This document shows positions 8,978-17,305 of a stretch of DNA of 64,000 nucleotides, one piece after another (the stretch's first letter is position 1; each line of letters starts with the position of its first letter). The translations under genes and the position numbers were made by a program. Location of the stretch: contig JADJXD010000001.1 in assembly GCA_016715985.1 (NCBI GenBank), positions 4,030,001 to 4,094,000 on the forward strand. Direction: 5' to 3'. Below the pieces are notes generated by a model. The model was given only the letters and a program-made list of their open reading frames with translations. It did not search any database and was not told the DNA's origin. The stretch is from Saprospiraceae bacterium (GTDB lineage: Bacteria; Bacteroidota; Bacteroidia; Chitinophagales; Saprospiraceae).

Positions 8978-10003
8978 TTATTTACTATTTGTTGTGAATT
9001 TATCTTCTAATAATTCTTTGTTTACAATCATTCCGGTTGTTGTCCCCATTGACACAGCGTTCGCTACTGTCCGCAAACGCGTTACGCTATCACCGCAAGC
9101 AAAAATGCCGCTTATGGTTGTTTTTTGGGAAGCATCTATTTTGATGTATCCGTCCTCGGTTAGTCCGCAACCTAAATGTTCTGGTATCTGGCAGTGTTGC
9201 TCAAAAGGCAGCCGTGTGTAAATGGCTCTAACTGAACTTTTTGATCCATCTTTGAAAATGATATTTTGAAGATGACCTTTGATGTGTTCTAATGCTGCAA
9301 TTTCCTTTTCTACTATTTTAATGTCATGCCTTTCAAGCATAGCGGATTGTTCAGGAGTCAATATTGATTTTCCGTTTGTAAATAGTGTCAAATCTTTAGT
9401 CCAGTTTGAAATGAGTTTGGAAAACTCAAATCCATAGTCGCCATTGCCCCAGATTCCGGTTGTTTCATTGCAGACTTCGTATCCGTGGCAATAAGGACAG
9501 TGCAGGACGGAAATTCCCCAACACTCAGAAAAGCCTCTGATGTTGGGAATTTCGTCCATGATTCCCGTTGCGAAAATCAATTTTTTTGATTTGAAAATAT
9601 TCCTCGAAGATGTTTGAACTTCAAAACCGTTTTCAGTTTTACTTGCTTTAATTGCCAGATCATTATGAAATACAACGGTATCATACATTGAAACTTGTTG
9701 TTTTGCAAGAGATGCGATTTCCTTAGGTACTTTTCCGTCTTGAGTTAAAAAGTTATGTGAATGTGGGGTTTGCCTGTTACAAGGTTTACCGCTGTCAATA
9801 ATCAATACCTTTCTCAATGCCCTGCCTAAAGCCATTGCAGCAGCGAGCCCTGAATAACTGCCTCCTATAATGATTACATCAAAATGTTTTTTATCACTCA
9901 TCTCTTTTTTATTTAAAATTGAATGGAATCTTAAAGGCATTACAAAAACGGATGCCATAATTCCACCTTGTTCAATAAATTTTCTTCGACTAAGGCTTTT
10001 CAT
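8978..10003 (-). CDS. Thioredoxin-reductase-like FAD/NAD(P) oxidoreductase with twin-arginine leader
   Basis: From ATG 10003 the protein has 341 residues. The first 34 carry SRRKFI followed by a hydrophobic stretch (GGIMASVFVMPL), which resembles a Tat signal. The core has the FAD Rossmann motif VIIIGGSYSGLAAAMALGR, a redox CPYC in HCPYCHGYE, a second nucleotide site (GNGDYGFEFSKLI) and the C-terminal FACGDSVT. This matches the TrxR-like family. An alternative ATG at 9901 (MSDKKHFDV) gives a cytoplasmic form. The frame stays open to 10051 but those 16 residues overlap the gene upstream. Start 10003 overlaps the 76-residue gene by 14 bases. Tat export fits an FAD-loaded enzyme but is an inference. 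Confidence 0.85.
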   Translation of the reverse strand: MKSLSRRKFIEQGGIMASVFVMPLRFHSILNKKEMSDKKHFDVIIIGGSYSGLAAAMALGRALRKVLIIDSGKPCNRQTPHSHNFLTQDGKVPKEIASLAKQQVSMYDTVVFHNDLAIKASKTENGFEVQTSSRNIFKSKKLIFATGIMDEIPNIRGFSECWGISVLHCPYCHGYEVCNETTGIWGNGDYGFEFSKLISNWTKDLTLFTNGKSILTPEQSAMLERHDIKIVEKEIAALEHIKGHLQNIIFKDGSKSSVRAIYTRLPFEQHCQIPEHLGCGLTEDGYIKIDASQKTTISGIFACGDSVTRLRTVANAVSMGTTTGMIVNKELLEDKFTTNSK

Positions 10004-10220
10004 TTTTTGACATTTTTTGTTGCACCCAGTTAATAAATGGCAAGCCCACAAAAACCATCCAAGGAACCAATACCAATGTTAAAGCAAGTGTTTTCAGAAA
10101 CAATGGTAAGTTGGCTAAATAACTTCCAAACAAAATATTAAAGAGAGTAATAGAAGGATAAATGACTACCCATATTTTGATGGCTTGCATTAGCTTTACT
10201 TTTGTTGATATTTCAATCAT
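9990..10220 (-). CDS. Small two-helix membrane protein
   Basis: This 76-residue protein has two hydrophobic segments (about residues 12-33 and 41-63) and a charged tail. It starts one base after the stop of the SDR gene and overlaps the FAD oxidoreductase start by 14 bases, so the coupling supports it as a real gene. I do not recognise a named family. It may anchor or assist the adjacent oxidoreductase. Confidence 0.7.
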   Translation of the reverse strand: MIEISTKVKLMQAIKIWVVIYPSITLFNILFGSYLANLPLFLKTLALTLVLVPWMVFVGLPFINWVQQKMSKNEKP

Positions 10221-10221
10221 T

Positions 10222-10830
10222 TTATGGTTTAATAATTTGACCTGTTAATGTGCCAAACAAACTTTTCTTGAAGCCAAACTCCAATTGCCTCATCGTTGTA
10301 GGGATTTCGCCCGGGAAATAGTCAAAATACTGTGGTGAATTTTCAATAACTGTAGGACTTACTGCATTGATGCGAATACCATCTCCCAACTCAACGGCCG
10401 CAGCTCTCACAAATCCTTCCACGGCACCATTTGCAGCAGATGCGTTGGCAAAATTCAATTGAGGTTCGTGTGTCAATGCACCAGCTATTAAAGTGAAAGA
10501 ACCTTTTGGATTGATGTAGCGCTGACCAATTAATACCAAATTAATTTGCCCCATCATTTTGCCCTCAACACCCGTTCTGAAAGATTGGTCATTGAGTTTT
10601 TCCCAAGGTCCAACAAAGGTGTTACCCGCAGTTGAAATCAGTGCATCAAATGCACCTACCTTTTCATACATTTGTTGAATTGATTGGGTGGAAGTGGTAT
10701 CTACTTGTATATCGGCAGATGTTCTGCTTACCCTTATGATTTCGTGGTTTTCCTTTTCCAACACATCAGCTAAAAACCGCCCCATAGTGCCTGAAGCACC
10801 TACTATGATAATTCTTTTTTTGGTATTCAT
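10222..10830 (-). CDS. Short-chain dehydrogenase/reductase (SDR)
   Basis: The 202-residue protein starts with the SDR nucleotide motif IIIVGASGTMGRFLADVL and has a short second strand with VSRTSAD, then STAGNTFVGPW in place of the NNAG motif. The usual YxxxK is not evident; the equivalent region reads ASAANGAVEGFVRAAAVEL, where SAANGAVEGF takes the Tyr/Lys helix position. This variant is seen in short SDRs related to NAD(P)H-binding reductases. It lies in the middle of the AraC-linked cluster with a possible own operator at 10855-10868. Confidence 0.85.
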   Translation of the reverse strand: MNTKKRIIIVGASGTMGRFLADVLEKENHEIIRVSRTSADIQVDTTSTQSIQQMYEKVGAFDALISTAGNTFVGPWEKLNDQSFRTGVEGKMMGQINLVLIGQRYINPKGSFTLIAGALTHEPQLNFANASAANGAVEGFVRAAAVELGDGIRINAVSPTVIENSPQYFDYFPGEIPTTMRQLEFGFKKSLFGTLTGQIIKP

Positions 10831-10854
10831 TTATATTATTTCTGAATAATGATG

Positions 10855-10868
10855 ATGTAAAATTACAT
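10855..10868. promoter_or_regulatory. 14-base palindrome upstream of the SDR gene
   Basis: ATGTAA-AA-TTACAT is a perfect palindrome 25 bases before the SDR start. It could be an operator. No matching -7 element was found next to it, so its role is open. Confidence 0.35.
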
Positions 10869-10937
10869 TGACTTAACCGCTGCCTGAAAAGGTATTTGGT
10901 TATTTCAATTAGAATGTTTTTAATTATTTGTGTGCTT

Positions 10938-11603
10938 TTATAAATCTATTTTTAGAAATACGCCATAATTGTTTTTGACGTTTTTATTTGCACCATAGCT
11001 GTCATAATTGTATGCCAATCCAAAACTGAAATATTTATACGTTAATCCCAAACGGCTATACACATAACTTCGGAAATGATTTCCATTATCCAAATCATGG
11101 TTGTAATGTAACTGTAAGCGTGAATAAACAGACCAATTCTTTTTGAAGGAAGGCTTATACTCCAGGAGGGCAAAATTGGAAATCTTATGGCTACGGCTAA
11201 AATAATAACTTGGCATATATATTATCGAAAGTGTTTTGCGCTGATACAGATACTGCAAGCCCACAAAATTTTCCAAACCCTCGGTAGAAGTAAAACTTGC
11301 ACCGGAATTGATGCTGATTCCATTGAATAAGTGATGATAAATAAGTGATGTGTTTTGAAACTCATTGTTGCCAGGATTGTCTTTGTAATCGGCAGCATAA
11401 GACGAAATGGAAAACAAGCCAATTTTTTTCTTTTCTACAAAAACCTTGTTTACCATCACTTGCAGAAATTGCCGTTTGTCTCCTATCATTTCTTCCACAT
11501 ATACTGTTTTGGGGTTGAAATTGACTATTGAGTCTTGGGCGTGTAAATTTTGTGTGCTGAATGCAGCAACGATTAAAATTGATAAAAAATAAATCTTGTT
11601 CAT
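10938..11603 (-). CDS. Secreted outer-membrane beta-barrel-like protein
   Basis: The 221-residue product has a cleavable signal peptide (MNKIYFLSILIVAAFSTQNLHAQ, cut after HAQ). The mature part alternates polar and aromatic residues in strands such as SIIYMPSYYFS and SFGLAYNYDSYG and ends in LKIDL, as expected for a small outer-membrane barrel. I cannot name the family. It is the first gene after the AraC regulator gene, and the proposed AraC operator lies right before it, so it may be the outer-membrane component of the regulated response. Confidence 0.75.
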   Translation of the reverse strand: MNKIYFLSILIVAAFSTQNLHAQDSIVNFNPKTVYVEEMIGDKRQFLQVMVNKVFVEKKKIGLFSISSYAADYKDNPGNNEFQNTSLIYHHLFNGISINSGASFTSTEGLENFVGLQYLYQRKTLSIIYMPSYYFSRSHKISNFALLEYKPSFKKNWSVYSRLQLHYNHDLDNGNHFRSYVYSRLGLTYKYFSFGLAYNYDSYGANKNVKNNYGVFLKIDL

Positions 11604-11643
11604 TTAAAGATATTTTTTGAGGTGATTAAATAAAATAACACCA

Positions 11644-11700
11644 CAAAAGTAGCTACATCGAGTGCCTGCCTAATAGGACGGATTTCAAGTTGAATAGGAC
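11644..11700 (-). promoter_or_regulatory. Predicted AraC operator (two AATAGGAC direct repeats) and -7 element
   Basis: AATAGGAC occurs at 11672-11679 and again at 11693-11700, exactly 21 bases apart, which is two helical turns and the spacing of known AraC-family half-sites. A TACTTTTG element on the minus strand (11651-11644) matches the Bacteroidota -7 consensus and lies 20 bases from the proximal half-site, while no -33 TTTG is visible. The proximal half-site therefore sits where an activator would replace the -33 contact. The distal copy abuts the stop codon of the AraC gene. Confidence 0.55.
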
Positions 11701-12552
11701 TTATTTAAAATTTTGGCGAAATGCTTCAGGAGTTAGCCCTGTTTGCTTCTTAAAAAAACGTATAAAATAGGAGGGATCATCATAGCCTAACATATTGGCC
11801 GTTTGATTTACTTGGTTGGCTGTGCCTATAAGCAAGCGCTTGGCTTCTAAAATAATATGCTCAGTGATAAGTTCAGAACCCGTTTTTTGCAATAACGCTT
11901 TCGTAATGGCGTTTAGTTGATATGGTGTTATGCTCAACATTTCAGCATACTCACTTACTTGTTTTTTGGTGTGAATGTTTTTTTCCAGTAAGTCTTGTAA
12001 TTCTTCCAAACGCTCTTGAGCATAAAGTTTGGCTTCGCTGGCATTCTTATTTGGATTGTGATTTTGACGCACTAATTCAATGAAAATAATGTCTAAACTG
12101 GCTTTAATAACTTCTTTATATCGTTCTTGCTTTTGGCTAAATTCCTGGAAGATAGCCTGCAAAAGCAATTCAATTTTTTCAAATCGTTCTGTACTTAAAT
12201 GACAATGAATTTTATTACTAACCTTCCGTAATACAACATTGGCAGGGTTTTCACGAGGGGCATAAAAGTCAGAAGTAAATTGCAGCATGAATCCCGTAGT
12301 ACCTTTCTCAAGTTTTAATTGATGAACTTGTCCAGGTCGGATAAAAAAAACCGAGTAGTTGTCCACTTCATACTTAATAAAATCTATTTCGTGTTCGCCC
12401 ACACCATTTTTAATAAACAAAACAAAATAAAAGTCATGCCGATGAAGTGCGTGAATCAAATCCGCTTTAGCCACCATAGGTTCAATAGCCCTTATGCTAA
12501 AACGTTCTTCAAAAAAAGAATCTTTTATATGTCTTACAGGTATGTTTTTCAT
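11701..12552 (-). CDS. AraC family transcriptional regulator
   Basis: From ATG 12552 the protein has 283 residues. The N-terminal half is a cupin-like sensor (HRHDFYFVLFIKNGVGEHEID, FIRPGQVHQL) and the C-terminal 100 residues are the double helix-turn-helix, ending in QTANMLGYDDPSYFIRFFKKQTGLTPEAFRQ, the AraC signature. A start at 12636 is formally open but the predicted promoter (-7 TAGATTTG at 12643-12636) would overlap it, so 12552 is preferred. It probably controls the outer membrane/oxidoreductase genes downstream on the same strand. The inducer is unknown. Confidence 0.92.
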   Translation of the reverse strand: MKNIPVRHIKDSFFEERFSIRAIEPMVAKADLIHALHRHDFYFVLFIKNGVGEHEIDFIKYEVDNYSVFFIRPGQVHQLKLEKGTTGFMLQFTSDFYAPRENPANVVLRKVSNKIHCHLSTERFEKIELLLQAIFQEFSQKQERYKEVIKASLDIIFIELVRQNHNPNKNASEAKLYAQERLEELQDLLEKNIHTKKQVSEYAEMLSITPYQLNAITKALLQKTGSELITEHIILEAKRLLIGTANQVNQTANMLGYDDPSYFIRFFKKQTGLTPEAFRQNFK

Positions 12553-12635
12553 TTGAAATTTGTCACTGTCATTTTTGTAGTGTTTGTGGGTTGTGCGGTC
12601 GGTTTGCCTTGCTGGTAACTTACTTAAATACACCA

Positions 12636-12667
12636 CAAATCTATATCATTATCAATAAATCATCAAA
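12636..12667 (-). promoter_or_regulatory. Bacteroidota-type promoter of the AraC gene
   Basis: On the minus strand TTTG (12667-12664), a 20-base spacer and TAGATTTG (12643-12636) match the Bacteroidota -33/-7 consensus. The expected transcript leader before ATG 12552 is about 80 bases. The remaining 260 bases between here and the plus-strand DUF1905 gene contain no other recognisable signal. Confidence 0.55.
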
Positions 12668-12926
12668 TATTCTATAATTTTTAATATTTGTCAATATATG
12701 ATAGATTACTATACAAATACACACGAAATTTGTTATTAAAAAATGGTGTCATAATAGCTTCCTCACCACCCAACCCACAAATACCCTCTTAACCAAAAAA
12801 AAACGCTAAATTTGTCCCTGTAACAACCCTGACAAAAACCAAATCGTACCTTTGAAAAGTAAGTTTCAAAATCGTGTAAACCAACTTTCCATCCTTTTGT
12901 GACGCCAAATATCAAATAAAAAATGA

Positions 12927-13229
12927 ATGATCTTTAAAGGTGTAAAATATGAATTTAGTGTTTTGCCCTGGCAGTTTTCTGGAAAAGGAGCCTGGATATT
13001 TGTTACCTTACCGGCAGTTTTGTCCAAAGAAATTCGCGACAATTTCAGATCGGAAGAAGAAGGGTGGGGAAGACTGAAAGCCACTGCACAAATCGGACAA
13101 AGCGAATGGAATACAGCCATCTGGTATGATAGTAAATCAGAGGCATATTTACTGGCTTTGAAAGCAGAAATCAGAAAAAAAGAAAATATTGAAGTGGATA
13201 AAACCGTACAAGTAATACTATGGATATAG
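12927..13229 (+). CDS. DUF1905 domain protein
   Basis: The 100-residue protein spans one DUF1905 domain: an N-terminal beta strand (YEFSVLPWQFSGKGAWIFVTLP), the conserved GWGRLKATAQIGQSEWNTAIWY centre, and the ending LLALKAEIRKKENIEVDKTVQV. Family members fold as a small barrel of unknown function, often encoded alone or with a YdeI-type domain, which is missing here. The gene is monocistronic, followed by a 265-base spacer with three hairpins. Confidence 0.85.
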   Translation: MIFKGVKYEFSVLPWQFSGKGAWIFVTLPAVLSKEIRDNFRSEEEGWGRLKATAQIGQSEWNTAIWYDSKSEAYLLALKAEIRKKENIEVDKTVQVILWI

Positions 13230-13324
13230 CGTGTTAACAAAATGCACTATTAACAAAAAGGGTCTGGGCTTATAAAAAATATGTGAATGCTAAACCTAAA
13301 AGTAGAATGCCAAAAAGCGTGGCC

Positions 13325-13430
13325 GTTCCGGTACGCGGAGCGATTTAGCGGAACTAGACTTTTTTGTTTACTTTTTTTGTCATGAAAAAAAGTAAAAGCC
13401 TGTCGCGGCTTGAGCGACAAAGCCCGACAG
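13325..13430. repeat. Three consecutive hairpins after the DUF1905 gene
   Basis: GTTCCG/CGGAAC (13325-13354), a 12-bp perfect stem with a 6-base loop TTTACTTTTTTT/AAAAAAAGTAAA (13367-13396), and CTGTCG/CGACAG with an inner GGCTT/AAGCC pairing (13400-13430). The middle one can act as a bidirectional terminator between the DUF1905 and TauE genes. The serial arrangement resembles a Bacteroidota intergenic repeat more than a simple terminator. Confidence 0.55.
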
Positions 13431-13494
13431 TCGAAGAAATTTGGAATATTAAGACCTTAGCCTTTACAAGAAATTAGGTAAAAACTGTAAACAT

Positions 13495-14280
13495 ATGGAT
13501 ATAACCTTACAAATCGCAATTATTTCTACGACAGCTTTTTTGGTTGCCATTCTGACCTTCTTTTCGGGCTTCGGTCTGGGGACGATTCTGACACCCGTTT
13601 TTATGATTTTTTTTCCGGTTGAGTTGGCTATTGCGTTGACCGGTGTGGTTCATTTTTTTAATAATATTTTCAAATTGTTTCTGGTAGGTCGTCATGCGGA
13701 CAGAGAAGTGTTGCTGCGTTTTGGTATTCCGGCGGTAATTGCGGCTATTATTGGTTCTTTTATTTTATTAAACATATCCGACTTACAGCCTTTATTTTCC
13801 TACCATGCGTTCGGAAGGCACTTTGAAGTTTATCCCGTAAAATTTATCATTTCCATATTGCTGATCATTTTTGCAAGTTTGGACCTGATTCCATACTTCA
13901 GTACATTGCAGTTTGGCAAAGACAAATTGCCGCTCGGCGGCGCATTAAGCGGTTTTTTTGGCGGACTTTCCGGCAATCAGGGAGCATTGCGAAGTGCATT
14001 TTTGATCAAAGCAGGACTTTCAAAAGAAGCATTTGTTGCAACAGCCGTCGTGGTTTCAACATTTGTGGACTTCACCCGACTGAGTATTTATGCGACGAAG
14101 TTTACAAAATCCGGATTGACCGACAACCTGACCGTGGTCATTTGTGCAACATTGGCCGGAATTGCCGGGGCGTACCTGGGCAACAAACTATTAAAGAAAG
14201 TCACTTTCCGGTTTTTGCAAGTTACGATTGCCATTATGCTGATATTTATTTCGCTTGCTTTGGGGGCGGGGATATTATGA
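13495..14280 (+). CDS. TauE/SafE family sulfite exporter-like permease
   Basis: The 261-residue protein has about eight hydrophobic helices arranged as two repeats. The repeats carry the family glycine motif (FFSGFGLGTILTPVFM near residue 22 and LSGFFGGLSGNQGALRSAFLIKAGL near residue 150). Members export sulfite, sulfonates or related organic anions; the substrate here is undefined. It is transcribed alone; a 15-base palindrome (GAAGTCA-C-TGACTTC, 14363-14377) follows it without a T-run. Confidence 0.88.
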   Translation: MDITLQIAIISTTAFLVAILTFFSGFGLGTILTPVFMIFFPVELAIALTGVVHFFNNIFKLFLVGRHADREVLLRFGIPAVIAAIIGSFILLNISDLQPLFSYHAFGRHFEVYPVKFIISILLIIFASLDLIPYFSTLQFGKDKLPLGGALSGFFGGLSGNQGALRSAFLIKAGLSKEAFVATAVVVSTFVDFTRLSIYATKFTKSGLTDNLTVVICATLAGIAGAYLGNKLLKKVTFRFLQVTIAIMLIFISLALGAGIL

Positions 14281-14557
14281 GAAGCAAAAACTGTATGAGT
14301 TGTACAAATTGTAAACTCCGAATATATCTCCGTTTAATCACAAACTTAAAAATGAATGTATCGAAGTCACTGACTTCAATAATCGCTGAAAATAAACTTT
14401 AATATATAAAATTTTGATCTTCTTCATTTTATTTATTAATGTGTCCCCTCATATGACGCTCAAGCTGACTGGATTTCTAATCAATAGCCTTGGTCAGTTT
14501 GGAAAGGATTGCCTGGTCAATTTGAACCGGAATTTGCAAGATCGTAAAAGATTTGAG

Positions 14558-14631
14558 TTAAGAAGAACCGTATGAATCGGGAGACTATCAATTTCGGTTC
14601 TGAGAGTGGTTTAGAGGCTTTGCCTACTCGA
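14558..14631 (+). mobile_element. Possible group II intron 3'-end scar
   Basis: A hairpin GAACCG...CGGTTC (14565-14600) follows a stop-like GAGTTAAG. After it come TGAGAG and, further on, CCTACTCGA (14623-14631). Bacterial group II introns carry just this order (GAACCGTATG hairpin, GTGAGAGG, CCTACTCGA) immediately after the maturase gene. No reverse transcriptase frame and no domain V remain, and the hairpin loop is degenerate, so this would be a dead fragment. The rest of the 14281-14643 gap shows nothing else I recognise. Confidence 0.4.
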
Positions 14632-14643
14632 ATATTTGTCTGT

Positions 14644-15297
14644 TTAAAATGATGTAAATAATAATATAAGACCCAAAATCGGGATTATAATCACAATTGC
14701 CGGAAGTAGTAAATTCAAAATTGATTTTCCAACTGAAAATTTTTGCACTTCTGAAAGACCAACAACACAAAATACTATGGTCCAAATTCCAAGGATAAAT
14801 TCTAAAAGCATAAAACCATCAAATAAAAAATAAGAAATCCACCCTGTACTTGTTATATTACTGTTTTCTTTAAATATTTCTACTCCATAAATTCCAATTT
14901 GAGGAATAAGAAAAATCAGAGCAATAATTGAAGGTATCATGGCATAGGAAATTATTCTTAAAATTGAAGAAGTATCCCCTTTCCCTTTTAACCATTTTCC
15001 TGTCCAACTGACAAGTGCTGCGTAAAAGTAATACGAAATCCACCCTAATAATCCACCAAGAATTATACAAAACCCAAGAATCGCCCAAATTGACATTTTA
15101 TCCCCCATATTTTTCATTGAAGCCCTGTCAAAAGACCTTGAAATACCCGATAAAATCAATAATACTGTAACATACTTGTCGTAGTGGTTATCATTAATAT
15201 ATTTGAAAACTTGTCTTGGCGAAGTCCAAATTTTTGTAAATAAATCCTTGTCTGTCAAGTTTAAATTTTCGCTGTTGATATCTGAAATTTCATCCAT
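14644..15297 (-). CDS. YIP1 family membrane protein
   Basis: The 217-residue protein starts with a soluble stretch containing FTKIWTSPRQVFKYIND, the conserved entry motif of bacterial Yip1-domain proteins (PF04893), followed by five hydrophobic helices. WKLKGKGDTSSILRIISYAMIPSI-like sequence near residue 105 is the family hallmark. Function in bacteria is unknown. It is the first of four consecutive minus-strand single-gene units separated by palindromic spacers. Confidence 0.8.
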   Translation of the reverse strand: MDEISDINSENLNLTDKDLFTKIWTSPRQVFKYINDNHYDKYVTVLLILSGISRSFDRASMKNMGDKMSIWAILGFCIILGGLLGWISYYFYAALVSWTGKWLKGKGDTSSILRIISYAMIPSIIALIFLIPQIGIYGVEIFKENSNITSTGWISYFLFDGFMLLEFILGIWTIVFCVVGLSEVQKFSVGKSILNLLLPAIVIIIPILGLILLFTSF

Positions 15298-15356
15298 ATT
15301 TTGTTTTTTTTTGTTTGAATTTGTTGTTTTAGCATTACTATCCTGATATAGCTACA

Positions 15357-15394
15357 GTAGCGGATTTGCGGGCTTCGTCCGTTTCCACCGCTAC
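15357..15394. repeat. Hairpin in spacer between YIP1 and esterase genes
   Basis: GTAGCGG (15357-15363) pairs with CCGCTAC (15388-15394) around a GC-rich loop that can pair again (GCGGG/CCGT). The surrounding bases to 15450 are notably GC-richer than the flanking genes. It is one of a series of palindromic spacers in this region but has no clear sequence match to the others. Confidence 0.55.
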
Positions 15395-15470
15395 AAAAAC
15401 CCACGCGGAACAGCAAACGTAAAACTACCCCCATGCCCCGCTATTGTTGGCTTTACCATATTGACAAAAG

Positions 15471-16400
15471 TTATTTTTTAAATAAAAACTCCAAAGGAAT
15501 ATTTAAACGTTTATTCCATGCTTGCTCACTGTGGTTTTCTCCCGGAAAATATCTTGTAATCCAACTATTGATATCATACCCTTTTTTAACCATTATACTA
15601 TCAACCTCTTTTTGAATTTTCGGATATAATGAATCTAGTGTCTGGTCACCACAATCAAAATATATTTTATGCAAATTTGGACTTGGAAGGTTCTTATTCA
15701 GGTAATTAAGAAATTCATTTGGCATTGGATTATTTTCTAAAGTAAAGCTTCCTGTCCAATGTGTCGACAAACAAGCAGCTCCCCCAAATATCTCGGGATA
15801 CTCACAAATAGCATAAAGTGAAATAAGTCCGCCCATACTGCTACCAGCGATAAAAGTGTTATCTCTGTTGGTGTATACAGAATATTTCTTGTCAATATAT
15901 GGCTTTAGTTCTTCTGTAATGAATTTTAAATATTTGTCAGATTTTGGGTTGAAAATTCCTTTTATTTTGCCCGCTCTTTGCAATCGTGCACTGATAGTGT
16001 CTTTTTCAATTTGTGTTAACTGCTCAAATGGCTTTTGCGGAAAGTAATCCTGATGCCTGGTTTGTTCATCATTCCAAATTCCCACTACTATAAAATTCCC
16101 GATTTTATTTTCTTTCAATAAATCTGTGACTACGCTATCAATATCCCAGGCTTGTTTATTCCAGGTTTGGTCAGGGTCATATAACATTTGTCCATCGTGC
16201 ATATACAACACGGCATATTTTATGGTGTCGGTATAACCTTCCGGTAGCCAAATGTCCACATTTCTTTCAGTTATGTATCTTGATTGAAAATTTTCAATAC
16301 GGTTTATCTTTCCGCTTACCACGTTTGGTATCGAAGTTTGTGCTTTAATCTGTGTTGAAATTATAAAAAAGGTAATATATAGAATTTGTTTACAGTTCAT
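15471..16400 (-). CDS. Secreted esterase, alpha/beta hydrolase (esterase D/Fes type)
   Basis: The 309-residue product has a signal peptide (cut after IKAQ) and a putative esterase domain (PF00756). VLYMHDGQMLYD near residue 65 is the family's oxyanion region. GSSMGG near residue 190 holds the nucleophile Ser, FDCGDQTLDSLYP the acid, and FPGENHSEQAW the His. Proteins of this type hydrolyse siderophore esters, feruloyl or other acyl esters; the substrate is not identifiable. It is a stand-alone minus-strand gene between two palindromic spacers. Confidence 0.88.
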   Translation of the reverse strand: MNCKQILYITFFIISTQIKAQTSIPNVVSGKINRIENFQSRYITERNVDIWLPEGYTDTIKYAVLYMHDGQMLYDPDQTWNKQAWDIDSVVTDLLKENKIGNFIVVGIWNDEQTRHQDYFPQKPFEQLTQIEKDTISARLQRAGKIKGIFNPKSDKYLKFITEELKPYIDKKYSVYTNRDNTFIAGSSMGGLISLYAICEYPEIFGGAACLSTHWTGSFTLENNPMPNEFLNYLNKNLPSPNLHKIYFDCGDQTLDSLYPKIQKEVDSIMVKKGYDINSWITRYFPGENHSEQAWNKRLNIPLEFLFKK

Positions 16401-16458
16401 GCTATTTTAATTTTGTTTTCATCATTTCACGGTTCTTATAATTTCTGCCAACGGTTCT

Positions 16459-16504
16459 GTGATATGGAGCGTACGTAGCGATAGCAAGTCTGATCTCATA
16501 TCAC
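16459..16504. repeat. Hairpin in spacer between esterase and lipoprotein genes
   Basis: GTGATAT (16459-16465) pairs with ATATCAC (16498-16504), with GAG/CTC extending the stem. GCCAACGG just outside resembles the edges of other spacers in this region. Confidence 0.5.
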
Positions 16505-16526
16505 TTGGTATGTAAAGGTGCTTGTT

Positions 16527-17276
16527 TTACTTAATTAATATAGCTGTGTAGCCTAGGCTTTCTAATTCTCCATCTTGGTCAAAGAGTTCCATTTTTCTAT
16601 TAGAGTCCACAGTATAATATTCTCCAAATCTATTTCCTTGAACTATATATTTGTTTCCTTTCTTAGTAAGTACTTCAGAATTCGTTAGATCATCATTTTT
16701 GATTCCAATGAATTTTCCGTTTTTTTCAAGTATCTTGAACTCATATGATTGTTTAACAGTAGAGTTAGTAACCTTCCAAAGTCCAACTAACTTTCCTTGA
16801 CTCATTTCATTATTTTCTTCCTGAGTTACTTCTACTTTTGCAATTTCTTCATTAGTGAAAAATGCTCGGTTTAAATCATTGGTAAACACCTTCGTAATTT
16901 CGGTCTCTTTTCCATTAGATTTTAAAAATTCCATTCCAAGACTTTCAATTTCACCAACCACAATTCTCTCTTTCAAAAGCTCTTTAGCAAGAGGATTATC
17001 CTTGTGTTTTTGAATGGTAATTAACCAATTGTTGTACTTATTGCCCATACCAAAGCCATTTTTATGAAAATCTTCTTTGTCTTTAAACGCCAATAATTCT
17101 TCATAGTTGGATTGAATAGTATCTCTAAATCTTTTGATCTCCTCTTTTGTTGGTTGAGCTTTGACTTCAGCTGTTTCATTCACTAAATTTTGAACACCTT
17201 GTTGATTGTTTTTGGATGATTGAGAACAACTTGAAGTAAGAAGTATCACAATTAAAATTTTGATTTGATTTTTCAT
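16527..17276 (-). CDS. Predicted lipoprotein of unknown function
   Basis: From ATG 17276 the protein has 249 residues and starts with a lipoprotein signal whose lipobox is LTSSC (Cys near residue 17). The mature part is charged and helical for about 130 residues, then ends in a beta-rich stretch (KLVGLWKVTNSTVKQSYEFKI) that looks like a small lipocalin-type domain. The frame extends upstream to 17483, but that adds no signal and runs through the palindromic repeat at 17306-17444, so it was rejected. No family name is supported. Confidence 0.72.
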   Translation of the reverse strand: MKNQIKILIVILLTSSCSQSSKNNQQGVQNLVNETAEVKAQPTKEEIKRFRDTIQSNYEELLAFKDKEDFHKNGFGMGNKYNNWLITIQKHKDNPLAKELLKERIVVGEIESLGMEFLKSNGKETEITKVFTNDLNRAFFTNEEIAKVEVTQEENNEMSQGKLVGLWKVTNSTVKQSYEFKILEKNGKFIGIKNDDLTNSEVLTKKGNKYIVQGNRFGEYYTVDSNRKMELFDQDGELESLGYTAILIK

Positions 17277-17305
17277 GTTTTCTTTTTTATTATTTATTAC
17301 TTGGA

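Noticed and set aside
12866..13240. 124-codon minus-strand frame over the DUF1905 gene
   Set aside because: The plus-strand frame has a clear DUF1905 domain; the reverse has no recognisable content.
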